A stretch of DNA of 56,632 nt. Source: Xanthobacteraceae bacterium. Lineage in GTDB: Bacteria > Pseudomonadota > Alphaproteobacteria > Rhizobiales > Xanthobacteraceae. The notes below the pieces were generated by a model that was given only the letters and a program-made list of their open reading frames with translations, was not told where the DNA came from and did not search any database. The translations under genes and the position numbers were made by a program. The stretch is from NCBI GenBank assembly GCA_019746355.1, contig JAIESC010000147.1, positions 1 to 56,632 on the forward strand, in the 5' to 3' direction. Positions within the stretch are counted from its first letter, which is position 1; every line of letters starts with the position of its first letter. This document shows, piece after piece, positions 17,489 through 26,505 of the stretch.

Positions 17489-17499
17489 GGCAGCCTCCC

Positions 17500-17964
17500 T
17501 CAACCCATCATCGCGGCGGCGCGCTTGACCGCCTTCATGATGCTGACATGGGTGCCGCAGCGGCACTTGACGCCTTCGAGCGCCGACTTGATCTCCGCGT
17601 CGGTCGGCTTCTTCTTCTGGGCGAGAAACGCCGCCGCCGTCATGATCCAGCCGTTGATGCAGTAGCCGCATTGCGGCACCTGCTCCTCGATGTAGGCGGT
17701 CTGCAGCGGATGCGGCTTCTCGGGTGTGCCGAGCCCCGCGAGCGTCACCACCTTGGCGTTGCCGACCGAGGACACCGGCGTGATGCACGAGCGCACCGCC
17801 TGGCCGTCGACGTGCACGGTGCAGGCGCCGCATTGCGCGAGGCCGCAGCCGAACTTCGGATTGTTCAGGCCGATGTCGTTGCGCAGCGCATAGAGCAGCG
17901 GCATGTCCGGATCGGCATCGACGCTGTGCGTCTTGCCGTTCACGGTGAGCGTGAATTGGGCCAT
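17500..17964 (-). CDS. 2Fe-2S binding subunit of molybdenum hydroxylase (IorA-like)
   Basis: The start is the ATG at 17964 after GGGAGG; a longer open frame upstream has no family content. The 154-residue protein has the plant-type ferredoxin cluster (CGLAQCGACTVHVDG, with a further Cys at RSCITP) and the C-terminal four-helix cluster (QCGYCINGW and CRCGTH). It carries electrons from the molybdenum site of the subunit encoded immediately downstream. It has no signal peptide of its own, so it is probably exported by hitch-hiking on the Tat-tagged partner. Confidence 0.95.
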   Translation of the reverse strand: MAQFTLTVNGKTHSVDADPDMPLLYALRNDIGLNNPKFGCGLAQCGACTVHVDGQAVRSCITPVSSVGNAKVVTLAGLGTPEKPHPLQTAYIEEQVPQCGYCINGWIMTAAAFLAQKKKPTDAEIKSALEGVKCRCGTHVSIMKAVKRAAAMMG

Positions 17965-18049
17965 GTGGGCGACCTCCCTCGGTGATGGTTTCTGATTTGG
18001 AACGAGACTAATCCAAACCAGATGGCCGGGCGAGGGGGCTGTCACGGAA

Positions 18050-19102
18050 CTACTCGCCCGTCACGTAGCCCAGCGACTTGCACGCCTCGAACAGGTCGCG
18101 CACCTGCTTCTCGCTGACGCCGCGGGTGATGAACACCACGCGGCTCGCCCGGTCCTTGTCCGGCCAGGCGGAAAGCTCGACCGGCGGATGCATCAGGTGC
18201 TGCACCGCCTGGAACACCACCGGGCCCTTGCTGCCCTCGAGGTTGAGCAGCCCCTTGATGCGCAGAAGATCGGGACCGCGCAGCGTGATCAGCGTTTCGA
18301 TCGCGCGGTGGAACACCGGCCATTCCAGGGGCGCGTCCTCGCGCAGGACAAAGCTCAGGATGCCGTCGCTGTGCGAGGCCTCGGCGACGAAGCCCGAATG
18401 CCGCTCGATGGCGTCGGCCTGTCCGGTGTCGGTGAGCACCTTGGGATCGATGTCGCCCTTCACCGCGACGTCGATCACGGCGCGCGGGTTCAGCTCCTTG
18501 AGCCGCGCGGCGAGCTGCTTCACCGTCCTGATGTCGGCAAGATCGCTCTTCGACACGACGATGCGATCGGCGAGGATCGCCTGCTTTCGCGCTTCGGGCG
18601 CCTTGTCGAGGTTCTTCAGCCCCGACACCGCGTCGACCACGGCAAGCACCACCTCGATCGCGAACGCGCCGCCGAGCGCGCGGTCGGTGGAGAAGGTCTG
18701 CAGGATCGGGCTCAAGTCGGCGAGCCCGCTGGTCTCGATCAGCACGCGCTCGAAGTGCGGGATCTTGTGGCGGTCGCGGTCGGCGACGAGCTTGCGCAGC
18801 GCGACCTGCAGGTCGCTCCGGGTGTTGCAGCACAGGCAGCCGTTGCCGAGCAGCGTCACCTCGTCGGAGCTCTGGCGCAGCAGCGCGTCGTCGATGCCTT
18901 CCGAGCCGAACTCGTTGACGACGAGCGCCGTGCCGCGGCCTTCCGGCGTTTCAAGGAAGCGCCGCACCAGCGTGGTTTTCCCGGCGCCGAGAAAGCCGGT
19001 GACGATGATCACCGGCAGCCGCGCGCCGCGCTCGCGCTTCTGCCGCCGGCCGAAGCGGCTGGCGGTTGCGGAGGGGAAGAGGTCGAAGATCGTGTCGTTC
19101 AT
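18050..19102 (-). CDS. CobW/G3E-family GTPase, putative metallochaperone
   Basis: The protein has the Walker A motif GFLGAGKTT, the metal-binding CxCC motif GCLCCNTRSDL, a switch region with VLIETSGLADLSP and the base-specificity motif SKSDL, followed by the CobW C-terminal domain. I use the ATG at 19102 (350 residues); 19135 is an alternative and neither has a strong ribosome site. G3E GTPases deliver metals such as Zn, Co or Ni. It sits 85 bp upstream of the IorAB-like genes on the same strand, so a role in maturing that enzyme is conceivable. Confidence 0.88.
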   Translation of the reverse strand: MNDTIFDLFPSATASRFGRRQKRERGARLPVIIVTGFLGAGKTTLVRRFLETPEGRGTALVVNEFGSEGIDDALLRQSSDEVTLLGNGCLCCNTRSDLQVALRKLVADRDRHKIPHFERVLIETSGLADLSPILQTFSTDRALGGAFAIEVVLAVVDAVSGLKNLDKAPEARKQAILADRIVVSKSDLADIRTVKQLAARLKELNPRAVIDVAVKGDIDPKVLTDTGQADAIERHSGFVAEASHSDGILSFVLREDAPLEWPVFHRAIETLITLRGPDLLRIKGLLNLEGSKGPVVFQAVQHLMHPPVELSAWPDKDRASRVVFITRGVSEKQVRDLFEACKSLGYVTGE

Positions 19103-19247
19103 CGCGTGCTTGGCCGGGCAAACGAGCACAGCCATCCGATTTGCCGGGAGCGCCCCGGCGCGTTTAGGAGATCATTAACCACAATCAGGGAATGTGTAAT
19201 ACGAACATGATCGATGCGAAAAGCCCGGCTTCAAGACCGCAACAATA

Positions 19248-19793
19248 ATGCAAAGCACCCAAGCTACGCCGGTGGGCCATCACCATACCACCGACGCGAT
19301 CGCCTCCACTCGATTGAATGAACTTATAAGCTTCGCGGTCGGCGACGTTCAATACGGCGTCGATATTGTCGCGGTCCGCGAAATCAAGGGGTGGTCGAAG
19401 GTCACGCGGCTGCCCGATCAGCCGGACCACATGCGCGGCGTCCTCAACCTGCGCGGCGTCATCGTCCCGGTGGTCGATCTGCGCTGCCGCTTCGGGCAGG
19501 GCATCACCGACGTCAGCCCGGCTCACATCATCATCGTCGTCCAGATCGGCGAGCGTCAGGTCGGGCTTCTGGCCGATCGCGTGATCGACATCGTTTCGCT
19601 CGATCCGGACAAGGTCCAACCGGTGCCGACGGTGGACCGGTCGGCAGGCGCCGACTTCCTGTCCGGCCTGATCAGCATCGACGGCGTGCTGATCGCGCTG
19701 GTCGATCTCAACCGCCTGTTGCCCGGCGAAGTCGCTTTGGCCGGGGCCCACCGTCCGGCGGCCCGGCCGGCAACTCAAGTTCGAAACGAATAA
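19248..19793 (+). CDS. cheW: Chemotaxis coupling protein CheW
   Basis: This 181-residue protein is a single CheW domain with [21 protein letters not shown] at its start, then [18 protein letters not shown] and [12 protein letters not shown], the usual surface that joins CheA to chemoreceptors. N- and C-terminal tails of about 25 residues are low complexity. It is followed 43 bp later by a chemoreceptor gene. No cheA, cheY, cheR or cheB lies in the window, so the pair probably plugs into an array encoded elsewhere. Confidence 0.93.
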   Translation: MQSTQATPVGHHHTTDAIASTRLNELISFAVGDVQYGVDIVAVREIKGWSKVTRLPDQPDHMRGVLNLRGVIVPVVDLRCRFGQGITDVSPAHIIIVVQIGERQVGLLADRVIDIVSLDPDKVQPVPTVDRSAGADFLSGLISIDGVLIALVDLNRLLPGEVALAGAHRPAARPATQVRNE

Positions 19794-19836
19794 GAACAGA
19801 AATCGCAACGTCTCATTTCAACACTGGAGCTATCCG

Positions 19837-21831
19837 ATGTCGATCCTGGCGCGCTTCCGCGTCCTCACCAAGATTTCCGCAGTCGTGTTCATGCTTTCGG
19901 GCGTCGCCGTGGGGATTACAATCCTTGGCGTTAGCTCTCTCAAGTCGCTGAGCAACGCTACGGATCGAATGGAGTCGAGCGCGGCCCAGGCGGTGCTGGC
20001 GCAGCGCATGTCGGTGAGCTTGCTCGCCATCAACCGCTCCGAGTTTCAGCTTTCGACGGATCCGAGGCCGGAAACCAGGAAGGTCGTTCGCGAAGCGATC
20101 GATACGGAGAGCAAGCGATTCCAAGAGCGGGTCCAGGCCTCCAAGCAGAAGGCCCATGATCCGGCGGTCCAGATCAAGCTGACGGACATCGAAGCCGACT
20201 GGCAGGCTTATCAGAGGGAGCTGGCAGCCACCTTCGCTGCTGCGGACAAGGTCACCGGCGTCCAGATGTCCGCTGAAATGGATCAGCTGCGAAAGGAAAC
20301 TTTGGTGAGCGCCGAGCTCGCGAACAAGGTGCGCGGCAAGCTGCACGTGCTCGCCAACGATCTCGACAAGGACGTGGCGGAGGTCTCCGCGGCAGCCACC
20401 GCAGAATACCTGCGCGTCTCCAAGCTCATGATCGTTGCCGCAGCGATCGGCATTGTGCTGGGCGTGCTGTTCGGTTTCATGGTCGGCCAGTTCGGGATCG
20501 CCAAGCCGCTGCGCAGCCTCGTCGCGCTGCTGCAGCGGATGGCCAAGGGCGAGGAGGTTGCCGTCACGGGTACCGAGCGTCGCGATGAGGTCGGCGAGAC
20601 CGCCCGTGCCGTCAACGAGATCAAGGTCATGCTGGACGAACGGGCGCGCCAGGAGGCCGAAGCGAAGGCTGCGCAGGACAGGCGCACCGCAGCCGAGCGC
20701 GAAGCCGCCATGCAGAAGATGGCGGAGGAGTTCGAGGCCGCAGTGGGCGATATCGTCAAGGCCGCGGTCGCCGGCGACTTCGAGAAGCGCGTCGATCTGC
20801 AGGGCAAGACCGGCCTTGTGCTCAACATCGGCACCTCGATCAATTCGTTGTGCGCGAACATCGGCAAGGTCATGAACGACCTGGTGAACATGCTCAACGC
20901 GCTCGCGGAGGGCGACCTCACCCAGCGTATCTCCGCGCAGTATCAGGGCAGCTTCGGGACGCTGAAGGACAACGCCAACAAGACGGCGGAGCGCATCAGC
21001 GCGACCGTCTCCGATATCAAGTCGGCAGCGCGCGAGGTCACCAACGCGTCGAACGAGATCACCACCAGCACGACCGATCTTTCGCAGCGGACCGAGGAGC
21101 AGGCTGCGAGCCTGGAGGAGACCTCGGCTTCGATGGAGGAGATCGCCGCGACGGTCAAGAAGAATGCCGAGAACGCCCAGATCGCCAACCAGTCGGCGGC
21201 CGAGACGCGGGAAGTGGCGGGCCGCGGCGGCGAGGTGGTGTCGAAGGCGGTGCAGGCGATGGCGCGCATCGACGAGTCCTCGCGCAGGATCGCCGACATT
21301 ATCGGCGTGATCGACGAAATCGCCCGCCAGACCAACCTGTTGGCGCTGAACGCCGCGGTCGAGGCGGCGCGCGCCGGTGACGCCGGTCGCGGCTTCGCCG
21401 TGGTGGCGTCCGAGGTGCGAAGCCTCGCCCAGCGTTCGTCGCAGGCGGCCAAAGACATCAGCGATCTGATCACGAGCTCCAACGGGCAGGTGAAGGAGGG
21501 CGTGGAGCTGGTCAATCAGGCCGGCGTATCGCTTGAAGAGATCGTGGATTCCATCAAAAAGGTTGCGGCGATCGTCTCCGATATCGCGGCAGCCAGCGCG
21601 GAGCAGGCCAGCGGCGTCGATCAGGTCAACAAGGCGCTGACCCAGATGGACGAGGTTACGCAGCAGAACTCGGCGCTGGTCGAGGAGAATGCCGCAACCG
21701 CGAAGATGCTCGAGGGGCAGGCCAAGGCAATGGGCGAACGCATCGCGTTCTTCCGGCTCGACGGTGCGCCAGGGGCGACACCGCCGCATCGTCACAATGG
21801 CCCGGTGAGGCGCGCCGGACTGGCGGCGTGA
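19837..21831 (+). CDS. Methyl-accepting chemotaxis protein
   Basis: The 664-residue receptor has a transmembrane helix at about 10-33, a periplasmic helical-bundle sensor of about 160 residues, a second transmembrane helix near 195-217 ([19 protein letters not shown]), a HAMP domain, a second HAMP-like segment at about 300-350, and the signalling hairpin whose tip contains [21 protein letters not shown]. There is no CheR-tethering pentapeptide at the C-terminus (ends GLAA). The ligand is unknown. It is probably co-transcribed with cheW. Confidence 0.94.
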   Translation: MSILARFRVLTKISAVVFMLSGVAVGITILGVSSLKSLSNATDRMESSAAQAVLAQRMSVSLLAINRSEFQLSTDPRPETRKVVREAIDTESKRFQERVQASKQKAHDPAVQIKLTDIEADWQAYQRELAATFAAADKVTGVQMSAEMDQLRKETLVSAELANKVRGKLHVLANDLDKDVAEVSAAATAEYLRVSKLMIVAAAIGIVLGVLFGFMVGQFGIAKPLRSLVALLQRMAKGEEVAVTGTERRDEVGETARAVNEIKVMLDERARQEAEAKAAQDRRTAAEREAAMQKMAEEFEAAVGDIVKAAVAGDFEKRVDLQGKTGLVLNIGTSINSLCANIGKVMNDLVNMLNALAEGDLTQRISAQYQGSFGTLKDNANKTAERISATVSDIKSAAREVTNASNEITTSTTDLSQRTEEQAASLEETSASMEEIAATVKKNAENAQIANQSAAETREVAGRGGEVVSKAVQAMARIDESSRRIADIIGVIDEIARQTNLLALNAAVEAARAGDAGRGFAVVASEVRSLAQRSSQAAKDISDLITSSNGQVKEGVELVNQAGVSLEEIVDSIKKVAAIVSDIAAASAEQASGVDQVNKALTQMDEVTQQNSALVEENAATAKMLEGQAKAMGERIAFFRLDGAPGATPPHRHNGPVRRAGLAA

Positions 21832-21864
21832 CGAAAGCCGCAGCTCCAGCCTGCAGCTAAAGCA

Positions 21865-21895
21865 AAAGCCGGCGCGCAATGTGCGCGCCGGCTTT
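21865..21895. terminator. Bidirectional terminator between convergent genes
   Basis: AAAGCCGGCGCGCA (21865-21878), loop ATG, TGCGCGCCGGCTTT (21882-21895): a perfect 14-bp stem flanked by A and T tracts. It separates the chemoreceptor gene from the convergent LVIVD-repeat gene. Confidence 0.88.
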
Positions 21896-21916
21896 CTTCC
21901 GGTTTGGGTTTGAGAC

Positions 21917-23266
21917 TTAGAAATCCATCTCCAGGCAGTACAGCCCGCCGATGTGACGGTCGACGCAGTAGACGACCTCGCGCTCGTCGATGAAGACGTC
22001 GTTCATCTGGATCGTGCCGGTCGGCGCGCCGGCGGGCGCCGGCGGCACGAAGGTCGCGATCGCCTGCGGCTGGTACGGGTTGGAGATGTCGAACGCGCGA
22101 AGCCCGCCGTTGAAGAAGGTGCCGACGACGACCTGGTCGCTCTGCCAGCAGGTCGGCAGCGGCACGTTCTCGTGGATGTTGTGGGCGCCGAACCGGCCGC
22201 GCGCCGCATAGCCGGTGTGATCCGGCAGCGGGCAGGTCGCGATCGGCACCAGGTTGTTCTCGTCGCGCGCGTCGAGGATCCACACGAGCTTCGGCCAGTC
22301 CTTCGCGTTGTTCTCGGTCGACTCGTCGGTCACCAGCATCAGGCCGCGATCGAACAGCGGCACCACGGTGTGCATGAAGCCGGTGTAGGGCGGCGAGTTG
22401 GTCCAGGACGAGATGCGCTTGGGGTGCGCCTTGTCCGAGATGTCGAGCACATGCATGCCGCCGTCGATGTAGGCGAGGTAGCAGCGGTCCGGGCGCTGCG
22501 GATAGACGTTGCAGTTGTGGGCGCGGTAGCCCTTGTCGAGCGGATGGCGCGGCGGCGGCGGGGCATTGTCGCCCTGCTTGGTACCCGGCATGTGCCAGCG
22601 GCCCACTTCCGTGGGCTTCGACGGGTTGCGCACGTCGATGATGCGGTAGAACTGGTCGTCCTGCGGATGCGACGGCACGAAGTCCGGCGAGCTCGACGCC
22701 ATGTGGACGTATTCGCCGTCGCAGAACCAGAGTTGGTGCACGCCGCGCGAATGCTCGCCCGAGCAGTCGTAGAACGAGATCGAGCGCGGGTTCTCCGGAT
22801 TGGAGATGTCGAACAGCTCCATGCCGGCCGGCTGCTGGCCCTTCTTCTGGGTCTGGTAGGCCACCGCCATGATGTTCCCGCAGGTCTCCAGGGAATTGGA
22901 GCGCATGTGGTTGGTCGGCAGGTCGGTCTGGCAGATGACCTTGGGCTTGCGCGGGTCGGACACGTCGACCGCGGTGAAATTCTTCGGCGCGCTCTCGTGG
23001 GCCAGCCAGATGACGCGGCGGCCGTCGGGGGCGATCTGCACCGACATGCCTTCGCCCATGCCGCCGAACCCTTGAAGGGTATGATGGGAGAGCAGCTTGA
23101 AGTTCCAGGTCACGGTGCCGTCGGCCTTGGTGCGGCCGGCGCCGGTGTTGACGGCTGGCTTCTTGACGGCGGACGCCTTCTTCGCGGTGGTCTTGGCAGC
23201 TTTGGCCTTCATCGGCTTCTTCTTGGCAGCCGGCTTTTTCGCAACCTTCTTCTTGGCACGCTTCAT
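21917..23266 (-). CDS. LVIVD-repeat (beta-propeller) protein with histone-like basic tail
   Basis: Of the 449 residues, the first 40 are almost only Lys, Ala and Pro (KRAKKKVAKKPAAKKK...), like bacterial histone-H1-type tails. The rest holds repeated units of the LVIVD type, each with a short strand such as FTAVDVSDPRKPKV, MELFDISNPENPRS, YRIIDVRNPSKPTE, MHVLDISDKAHPKR and LRAFDISNPYQPQA, which should close into a beta-propeller. No signal peptide is visible, whereas many LVIVD proteins are exported. The function is unknown. It stands alone between a terminator and a binding-protein gene. Confidence 0.85.
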   Translation of the reverse strand: MKRAKKKVAKKPAAKKKPMKAKAAKTTAKKASAVKKPAVNTGAGRTKADGTVTWNFKLLSHHTLQGFGGMGEGMSVQIAPDGRRVIWLAHESAPKNFTAVDVSDPRKPKVICQTDLPTNHMRSNSLETCGNIMAVAYQTQKKGQQPAGMELFDISNPENPRSISFYDCSGEHSRGVHQLWFCDGEYVHMASSSPDFVPSHPQDDQFYRIIDVRNPSKPTEVGRWHMPGTKQGDNAPPPPRHPLDKGYRAHNCNVYPQRPDRCYLAYIDGGMHVLDISDKAHPKRISSWTNSPPYTGFMHTVVPLFDRGLMLVTDESTENNAKDWPKLVWILDARDENNLVPIATCPLPDHTGYAARGRFGAHNIHENVPLPTCWQSDQVVVGTFFNGGLRAFDISNPYQPQAIATFVPPAPAGAPTGTIQMNDVFIDEREVVYCVDRHIGGLYCLEMDF

Positions 23267-23406
23267 AAGTTTCTCCCCTTAAGCGGACGCACCGCGTGGG
23301 CGACACGTTTAGCGTGTTTCGTGCGGCGAGGGGAGGCCCCAAAATGAGAGACAGGACCAGCATGCGCGCCGGTCCTGTCATCTTTGCGAAGATGCCTGTT
23401 TTCCGG

Positions 23407-24405
23407 TCAGGAGCCGCTTTGTGCCTTGTCCATGAAGTCGGTGCGCAGCACCTTCTTGAAGTCCGGCATTGCCGAAATCTTCTTTTCCTGCAGCAGCACC
23501 TCGGCGTGCTTGGTCATGTAGGGGACGAGGTCCTTCGGGAAGCCCGGATCGACCGTGACGCGGCCCATGGCGGTCGCGAAGGTTTCCGGCTTCATGGTGT
23601 AGCCCTTGGAGGTGAAGAACGAATAGATCACGTCCGACACCTTCTTCGGGTTCTCCTTGAAGTCGCGCTTCACGTCGAGCCAGGCCTTGAGATAGGCGAC
23701 CACCGCATCGGGGTGCTTCTCGACGAAGTCCGGCGTCGCCGCCATGAACACCGGCACGTTGTCGTATTTCTCCAGGTTGACGACGATGGTGCCGATTCCC
23801 TCCGCCTCGGTGATCGCGTTGTAGGGCTCGATATTCACCATGGCGTCCACGGTCTTGGCCGTCATCGCCGCGATCATGTTGTCGACGTTCATGCGGACTT
23901 CCTGGAAGTCACCCTTCTTCAGTCCGTTGGCCGGCAGGACCTGATCGACGAAGATGTTGCCGATCGACGAGCCGGTCTGGTTGGCGATCTTCTTGCCCTT
24001 CAGGTCGGATACCTTGGTGATGCCGAGATCCTTGCGCACGACCAGCGCGCCCGTTGCGCCGACGGTCTCGATCTGGGCGATGGCGACGAGGCCGCCCTTG
24101 TCATGGCCGATCAGCAGCGACGGCCCGGCGTAGGTGCCCATGTCGACCTGCCGCGCCACCATCTGCTGCATGGTGAGGTTGCCGGACGGCACCGCGAAGT
24201 CTTCGGTCTTCAGGCCACGCTTCTCCAGGTAGCCGGACTTCATCAGGTAGTAGGTCGGCATGCCCCAGATGTTGGTCTGGTAGCCCTGGCGGATCGTCGT
24301 GGTGGCTTGCGCTGCGGCGATGCCGCCGAAGCCTGCCGTCAGTGCCGTGGCCCCGGTCGCGGCCAGGACGTGGCGGCGGGTGAGCCCATCCCGTTTGATC
24401 GTCAT
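23407..24405 (-). CDS. ABC transporter substrate-binding protein, NitT/TauT (NMT1) type
   Basis: The ATG at 24405 after GGGAGAA gives 332 residues beginning MTIKRDGLTRRHVLAATGAT, a twin-arginine signal. The body has the NMT1-like two-lobe fold: IRQGYQTNIWGMPTYYLMKSGYLEKRGL, then LKGKKIANQTGSSIGN and MVNIEPYNAITEAEG. Such proteins deliver sulfonates, pyrimidine precursors or aromatic acids to an SsuC/TauC-type permease. A Bug receptor gene and an ABC ATPase gene lie upstream on the same strand, but the permease is missing here; candidates lie at 49142-50754. Confidence 0.88.
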   Translation of the reverse strand: MTIKRDGLTRRHVLAATGATALTAGFGGIAAAQATTTIRQGYQTNIWGMPTYYLMKSGYLEKRGLKTEDFAVPSGNLTMQQMVARQVDMGTYAGPSLLIGHDKGGLVAIAQIETVGATGALVVRKDLGITKVSDLKGKKIANQTGSSIGNIFVDQVLPANGLKKGDFQEVRMNVDNMIAAMTAKTVDAMVNIEPYNAITEAEGIGTIVVNLEKYDNVPVFMAATPDFVEKHPDAVVAYLKAWLDVKRDFKENPKKVSDVIYSFFTSKGYTMKPETFATAMGRVTVDPGFPKDLVPYMTKHAEVLLQEKKISAMPDFKKVLRTDFMDKAQSGS

Positions 24406-24461
24406 GTCGCGTTCTCCCTCACGTCTGTTCTGTAAGTCCCTGGTCACCAACCCAATTGGCG

Positions 24462-25427
24462 TCACTCCTGCTGCAATCCGAATTCGCGGATTGTAGCCGC
24501 AACGTCATCCAGCGTCTGTGCGATGACTTGCCCCAGTTCCGCGGGTGTCGAGGCCTCCGGCAGCGAGCCGCCCTCTTCGATCAGCTTGCGGTAGTCCGGC
24601 GTCGCCACGATCGAGACGATATGGCGGTTGAGCTGATTGAGGATGGCCGGCGGCGTGCCCTCGCGCGCGCAGATGCCGAGGAAACCGTAGCGCACATAGT
24701 CGATGCCCTTTTCCTTCAGGGTCGGTACGTCCGGCAGGCCGTTGAGCCGCGCGGGACTCGTGACGCCGATGATCTTGAGCTGCTTGGCCTGGTGCGGCGG
24801 CACGACCGCGATGGTCGGCGACACGTAGAAATGCACCCGGCCGGCAATCAGGTCCGGCATGACCTGCGAGCCGGTGCGGAACGGGATGCGGTTCATCGAG
24901 ATGCCCGCGAGCCGCTCGAACTGCCGCGCCATGATCTCCTGCGCCGAGCCCGCGCCGAGCGTGCCGTAGCTCACCTCGCCCGGCCGCGTCTTGGCGTAGG
25001 CCATCAGCTCTTCGACCGTGTTGGCGGGTACCGCATTCGAGAGCGCGAGGCCGTAGTAATACTTGGCGATCAGCGAGACCGGTGCGATGTCCGACAGCTT
25101 GAACCCCGGGTTCTTGTAGAGCACCGTGTTGATCGACTCGAAGTGCGTGCAGAGCAGGAGGTTGTAGCCGTCGGCCGGCTGCGCCAGCACGTCGCGGGTC
25201 GCGAGCATGCCTGCCGCGCCGGTCTTGTTTTCGACGATGATGCGCTGGCCGAGCAGGTTGCCGAGCTTGTCGGCGATGAAGCGGGCCGGGATGTCGGTCG
25301 GCCCGCCGGCTCCGAAGCCGACGACGAGACGGACCGGACGGGACGGATAGCTGTCCTGCGCGGCTGTAGGAGAGGCGAAAAACATTGCCGCGGCGCTCAC
25401 GATGCCGGCAATGAGGCTCCGCGTCAT
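24462..25427 (-). CDS. Bug-type solute receptor whose 5' end carries a palindromic repeat
   Basis: From the ATG at 25427 the protein has 321 residues, starting MTRSLIAGIVSAAAMFFAS, a signal peptide cleaved near TAAQD, then the Bug fold (PVRLVVGFGAGGPTD, RIIVENKTGAAGM). This ATG is itself the last part of a palindromic repeat and has no ribosome site. In frame, the ATG at 25577 has a GGAG site and overlaps the ATPase stop (ATGA), and would add 50 residues, mostly repeat-encoded. The repeat probably landed just inside the original gene start; MKLSPR joined to RSLIAG would make a normal signal peptide. Confidence 0.85.
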   Translation of the reverse strand: MTRSLIAGIVSAAAMFFASPTAAQDSYPSRPVRLVVGFGAGGPTDIPARFIADKLGNLLGQRIIVENKTGAAGMLATRDVLAQPADGYNLLLCTHFESINTVLYKNPGFKLSDIAPVSLIAKYYYGLALSNAVPANTVEELMAYAKTRPGEVSYGTLGAGSAQEIMARQFERLAGISMNRIPFRTGSQVMPDLIAGRVHFYVSPTIAVVPPHQAKQLKIIGVTSPARLNGLPDVPTLKEKGIDYVRYGFLGICAREGTPPAILNQLNRHIVSIVATPDYRKLIEEGGSLPEASTPAELGQVIAQTLDDVAATIREFGLQQE

Positions 25428-25560
25428 ACCGGGGCGCTCGCGAAGCGAGCGAGCCCGGAATCCAGTTGCAGTCTCCGAATTCGTAACTGGATTCCGGGCT
25501 CGCGCCCATAGCGCGTCGAAGACGCGCGTGAACGCGCTGGCGGGCGCGCCCCGGAATGAT
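25423..25560. repeat. Dispersed palindromic repeat, copy 3, inside a gene start
   Basis: The ends read GTCATACCGGGG (25423 on) and CCCCGGAATGAT (to 25560). The inner arms are CCCGGAATCCAGTT (25454-25467) and AACTGGATTCCGGG (25485-25498). One side arm is expanded relative to other copies. It lies between the coupled start at 25577 and the signal-peptide codons of the Bug receptor and is open in that frame. Confidence 0.85.
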
Positions 25561-25573
25561 CGCGGAGACAGTT

Positions 25574-26332
25574 TCATGCGTGCGTCTCCTGTCCAAGCTG
25601 ACGCAGAAGCTGTTTCTGGTAATCGAGGAATTCCACGCTCAACGGATCGCGCGGCCGCGGCAGCGCGATCGGCACCTCGACCTTCACCCGGCCCGGATGC
25701 GGCGTCATCACCACCACGCGATCGGCGAGATACACTGCCTCGGCGACGTTGTGCGTCACGTAGATCACCGTCTTGCGGGTCTCGCGCCACACGTCGGCGA
25801 GGAGTCGCTGCATGTCGTCGCGCGTCAAAGCGTCGAGCGCGGCGAACGGCTCGTCCATCAGCAGCACCGCGGGATTGTAGGCGAGCGCACGCGCGATCGC
25901 GACCCGCTGCTGCATGCCGCCGGAGAGGTGGTGCGGATAGGAGTTGGCGAATTTCTCGAGCTTGACCAGCGCGAGCTGCTTGCGCGCCGTCGCCTCGCGT
26001 TCCTGCTTGCCCACGCCCTTCATCTCGAGGCCGAAGGCGACGTTGCCCAGCGCCGTACGCCACGGAAACAGCTGCGCGAAATCCTGAAACACCACGCCGC
26101 GGTCCTGGCCGTAGCCGGACACCGCCTTGCCGGCGATCCTGATCTCGCCGCCGGTCGGAGGAAGAAAGCCGGCGATGATGTTCAGCAGCGTGGACTTGCC
26201 GCAGCCCGAGGGGCCGACGATGCAGAGAAACTCCGACTGCTCGATGTTGAAGCTTGCCCTGTCGACGCCGGTCACCTGGCCGGCCGGCGTGTCATAGACC
26301 AGCGACACGTCGCGGATTTCGATATGCGCCAT
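25574..26332 (-). CDS. ABC transporter ATP-binding protein, NitT/TauT type
   Basis: Starting at the ATG at 26332 (MAHIEIRDVSLVY), the 252-residue ATPase has Walker A GPSGCGKST, the Q-loop VFQDFAQLFPW, the signature LSGGMQQR, Walker B VLLMDEPFAALD and the switch His in YVTHNVAEAV. The family energises uptake of nitrate, taurine, sulfonates or aromatic acids. Its stop overlaps by ATGA with an in-frame start of the downstream Bug receptor gene. No permease is adjacent; it could serve the permeases at 49142-50754, about 24 kb away. Confidence 0.93.
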   Translation of the reverse strand: MAHIEIRDVSLVYDTPAGQVTGVDRASFNIEQSEFLCIVGPSGCGKSTLLNIIAGFLPPTGGEIRIAGKAVSGYGQDRGVVFQDFAQLFPWRTALGNVAFGLEMKGVGKQEREATARKQLALVKLEKFANSYPHHLSGGMQQRVAIARALAYNPAVLLMDEPFAALDALTRDDMQRLLADVWRETRKTVIYVTHNVAEAVYLADRVVVMTPHPGRVKVEVPIALPRPRDPLSVEFLDYQKQLLRQLGQETHA

Positions 26333-26364
26333 TCGTCCCGAACCCGTTCCCGCCCCGAATTTTC

Positions 26365-26388
26365 TTATGCCCTTGCAGCCATTATGCC
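26365..26388. promoter_or_regulatory. Direct repeats in a divergent promoter region
   Basis: Two TTATGCC copies (26365-26371 and 26382-26388), 17 bp apart, lie between the divergent ATPase and HD-domain genes. On the minus strand CATAAT can serve as a -10 box. They are a weak operator or promoter candidate. Confidence 0.25.
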
Positions 26389-26505
26389 TGCTTTTTGCAT
26401 AGGTGAAACACCGGCTTTCGGTGTCGCAGGGGCCCCGATTCGGTGTAGCCTTGTGGGCTGACTGGCCGGTGGGCCGGACCGTAATCATCGAATGGAGAGG
26501 GCCAG

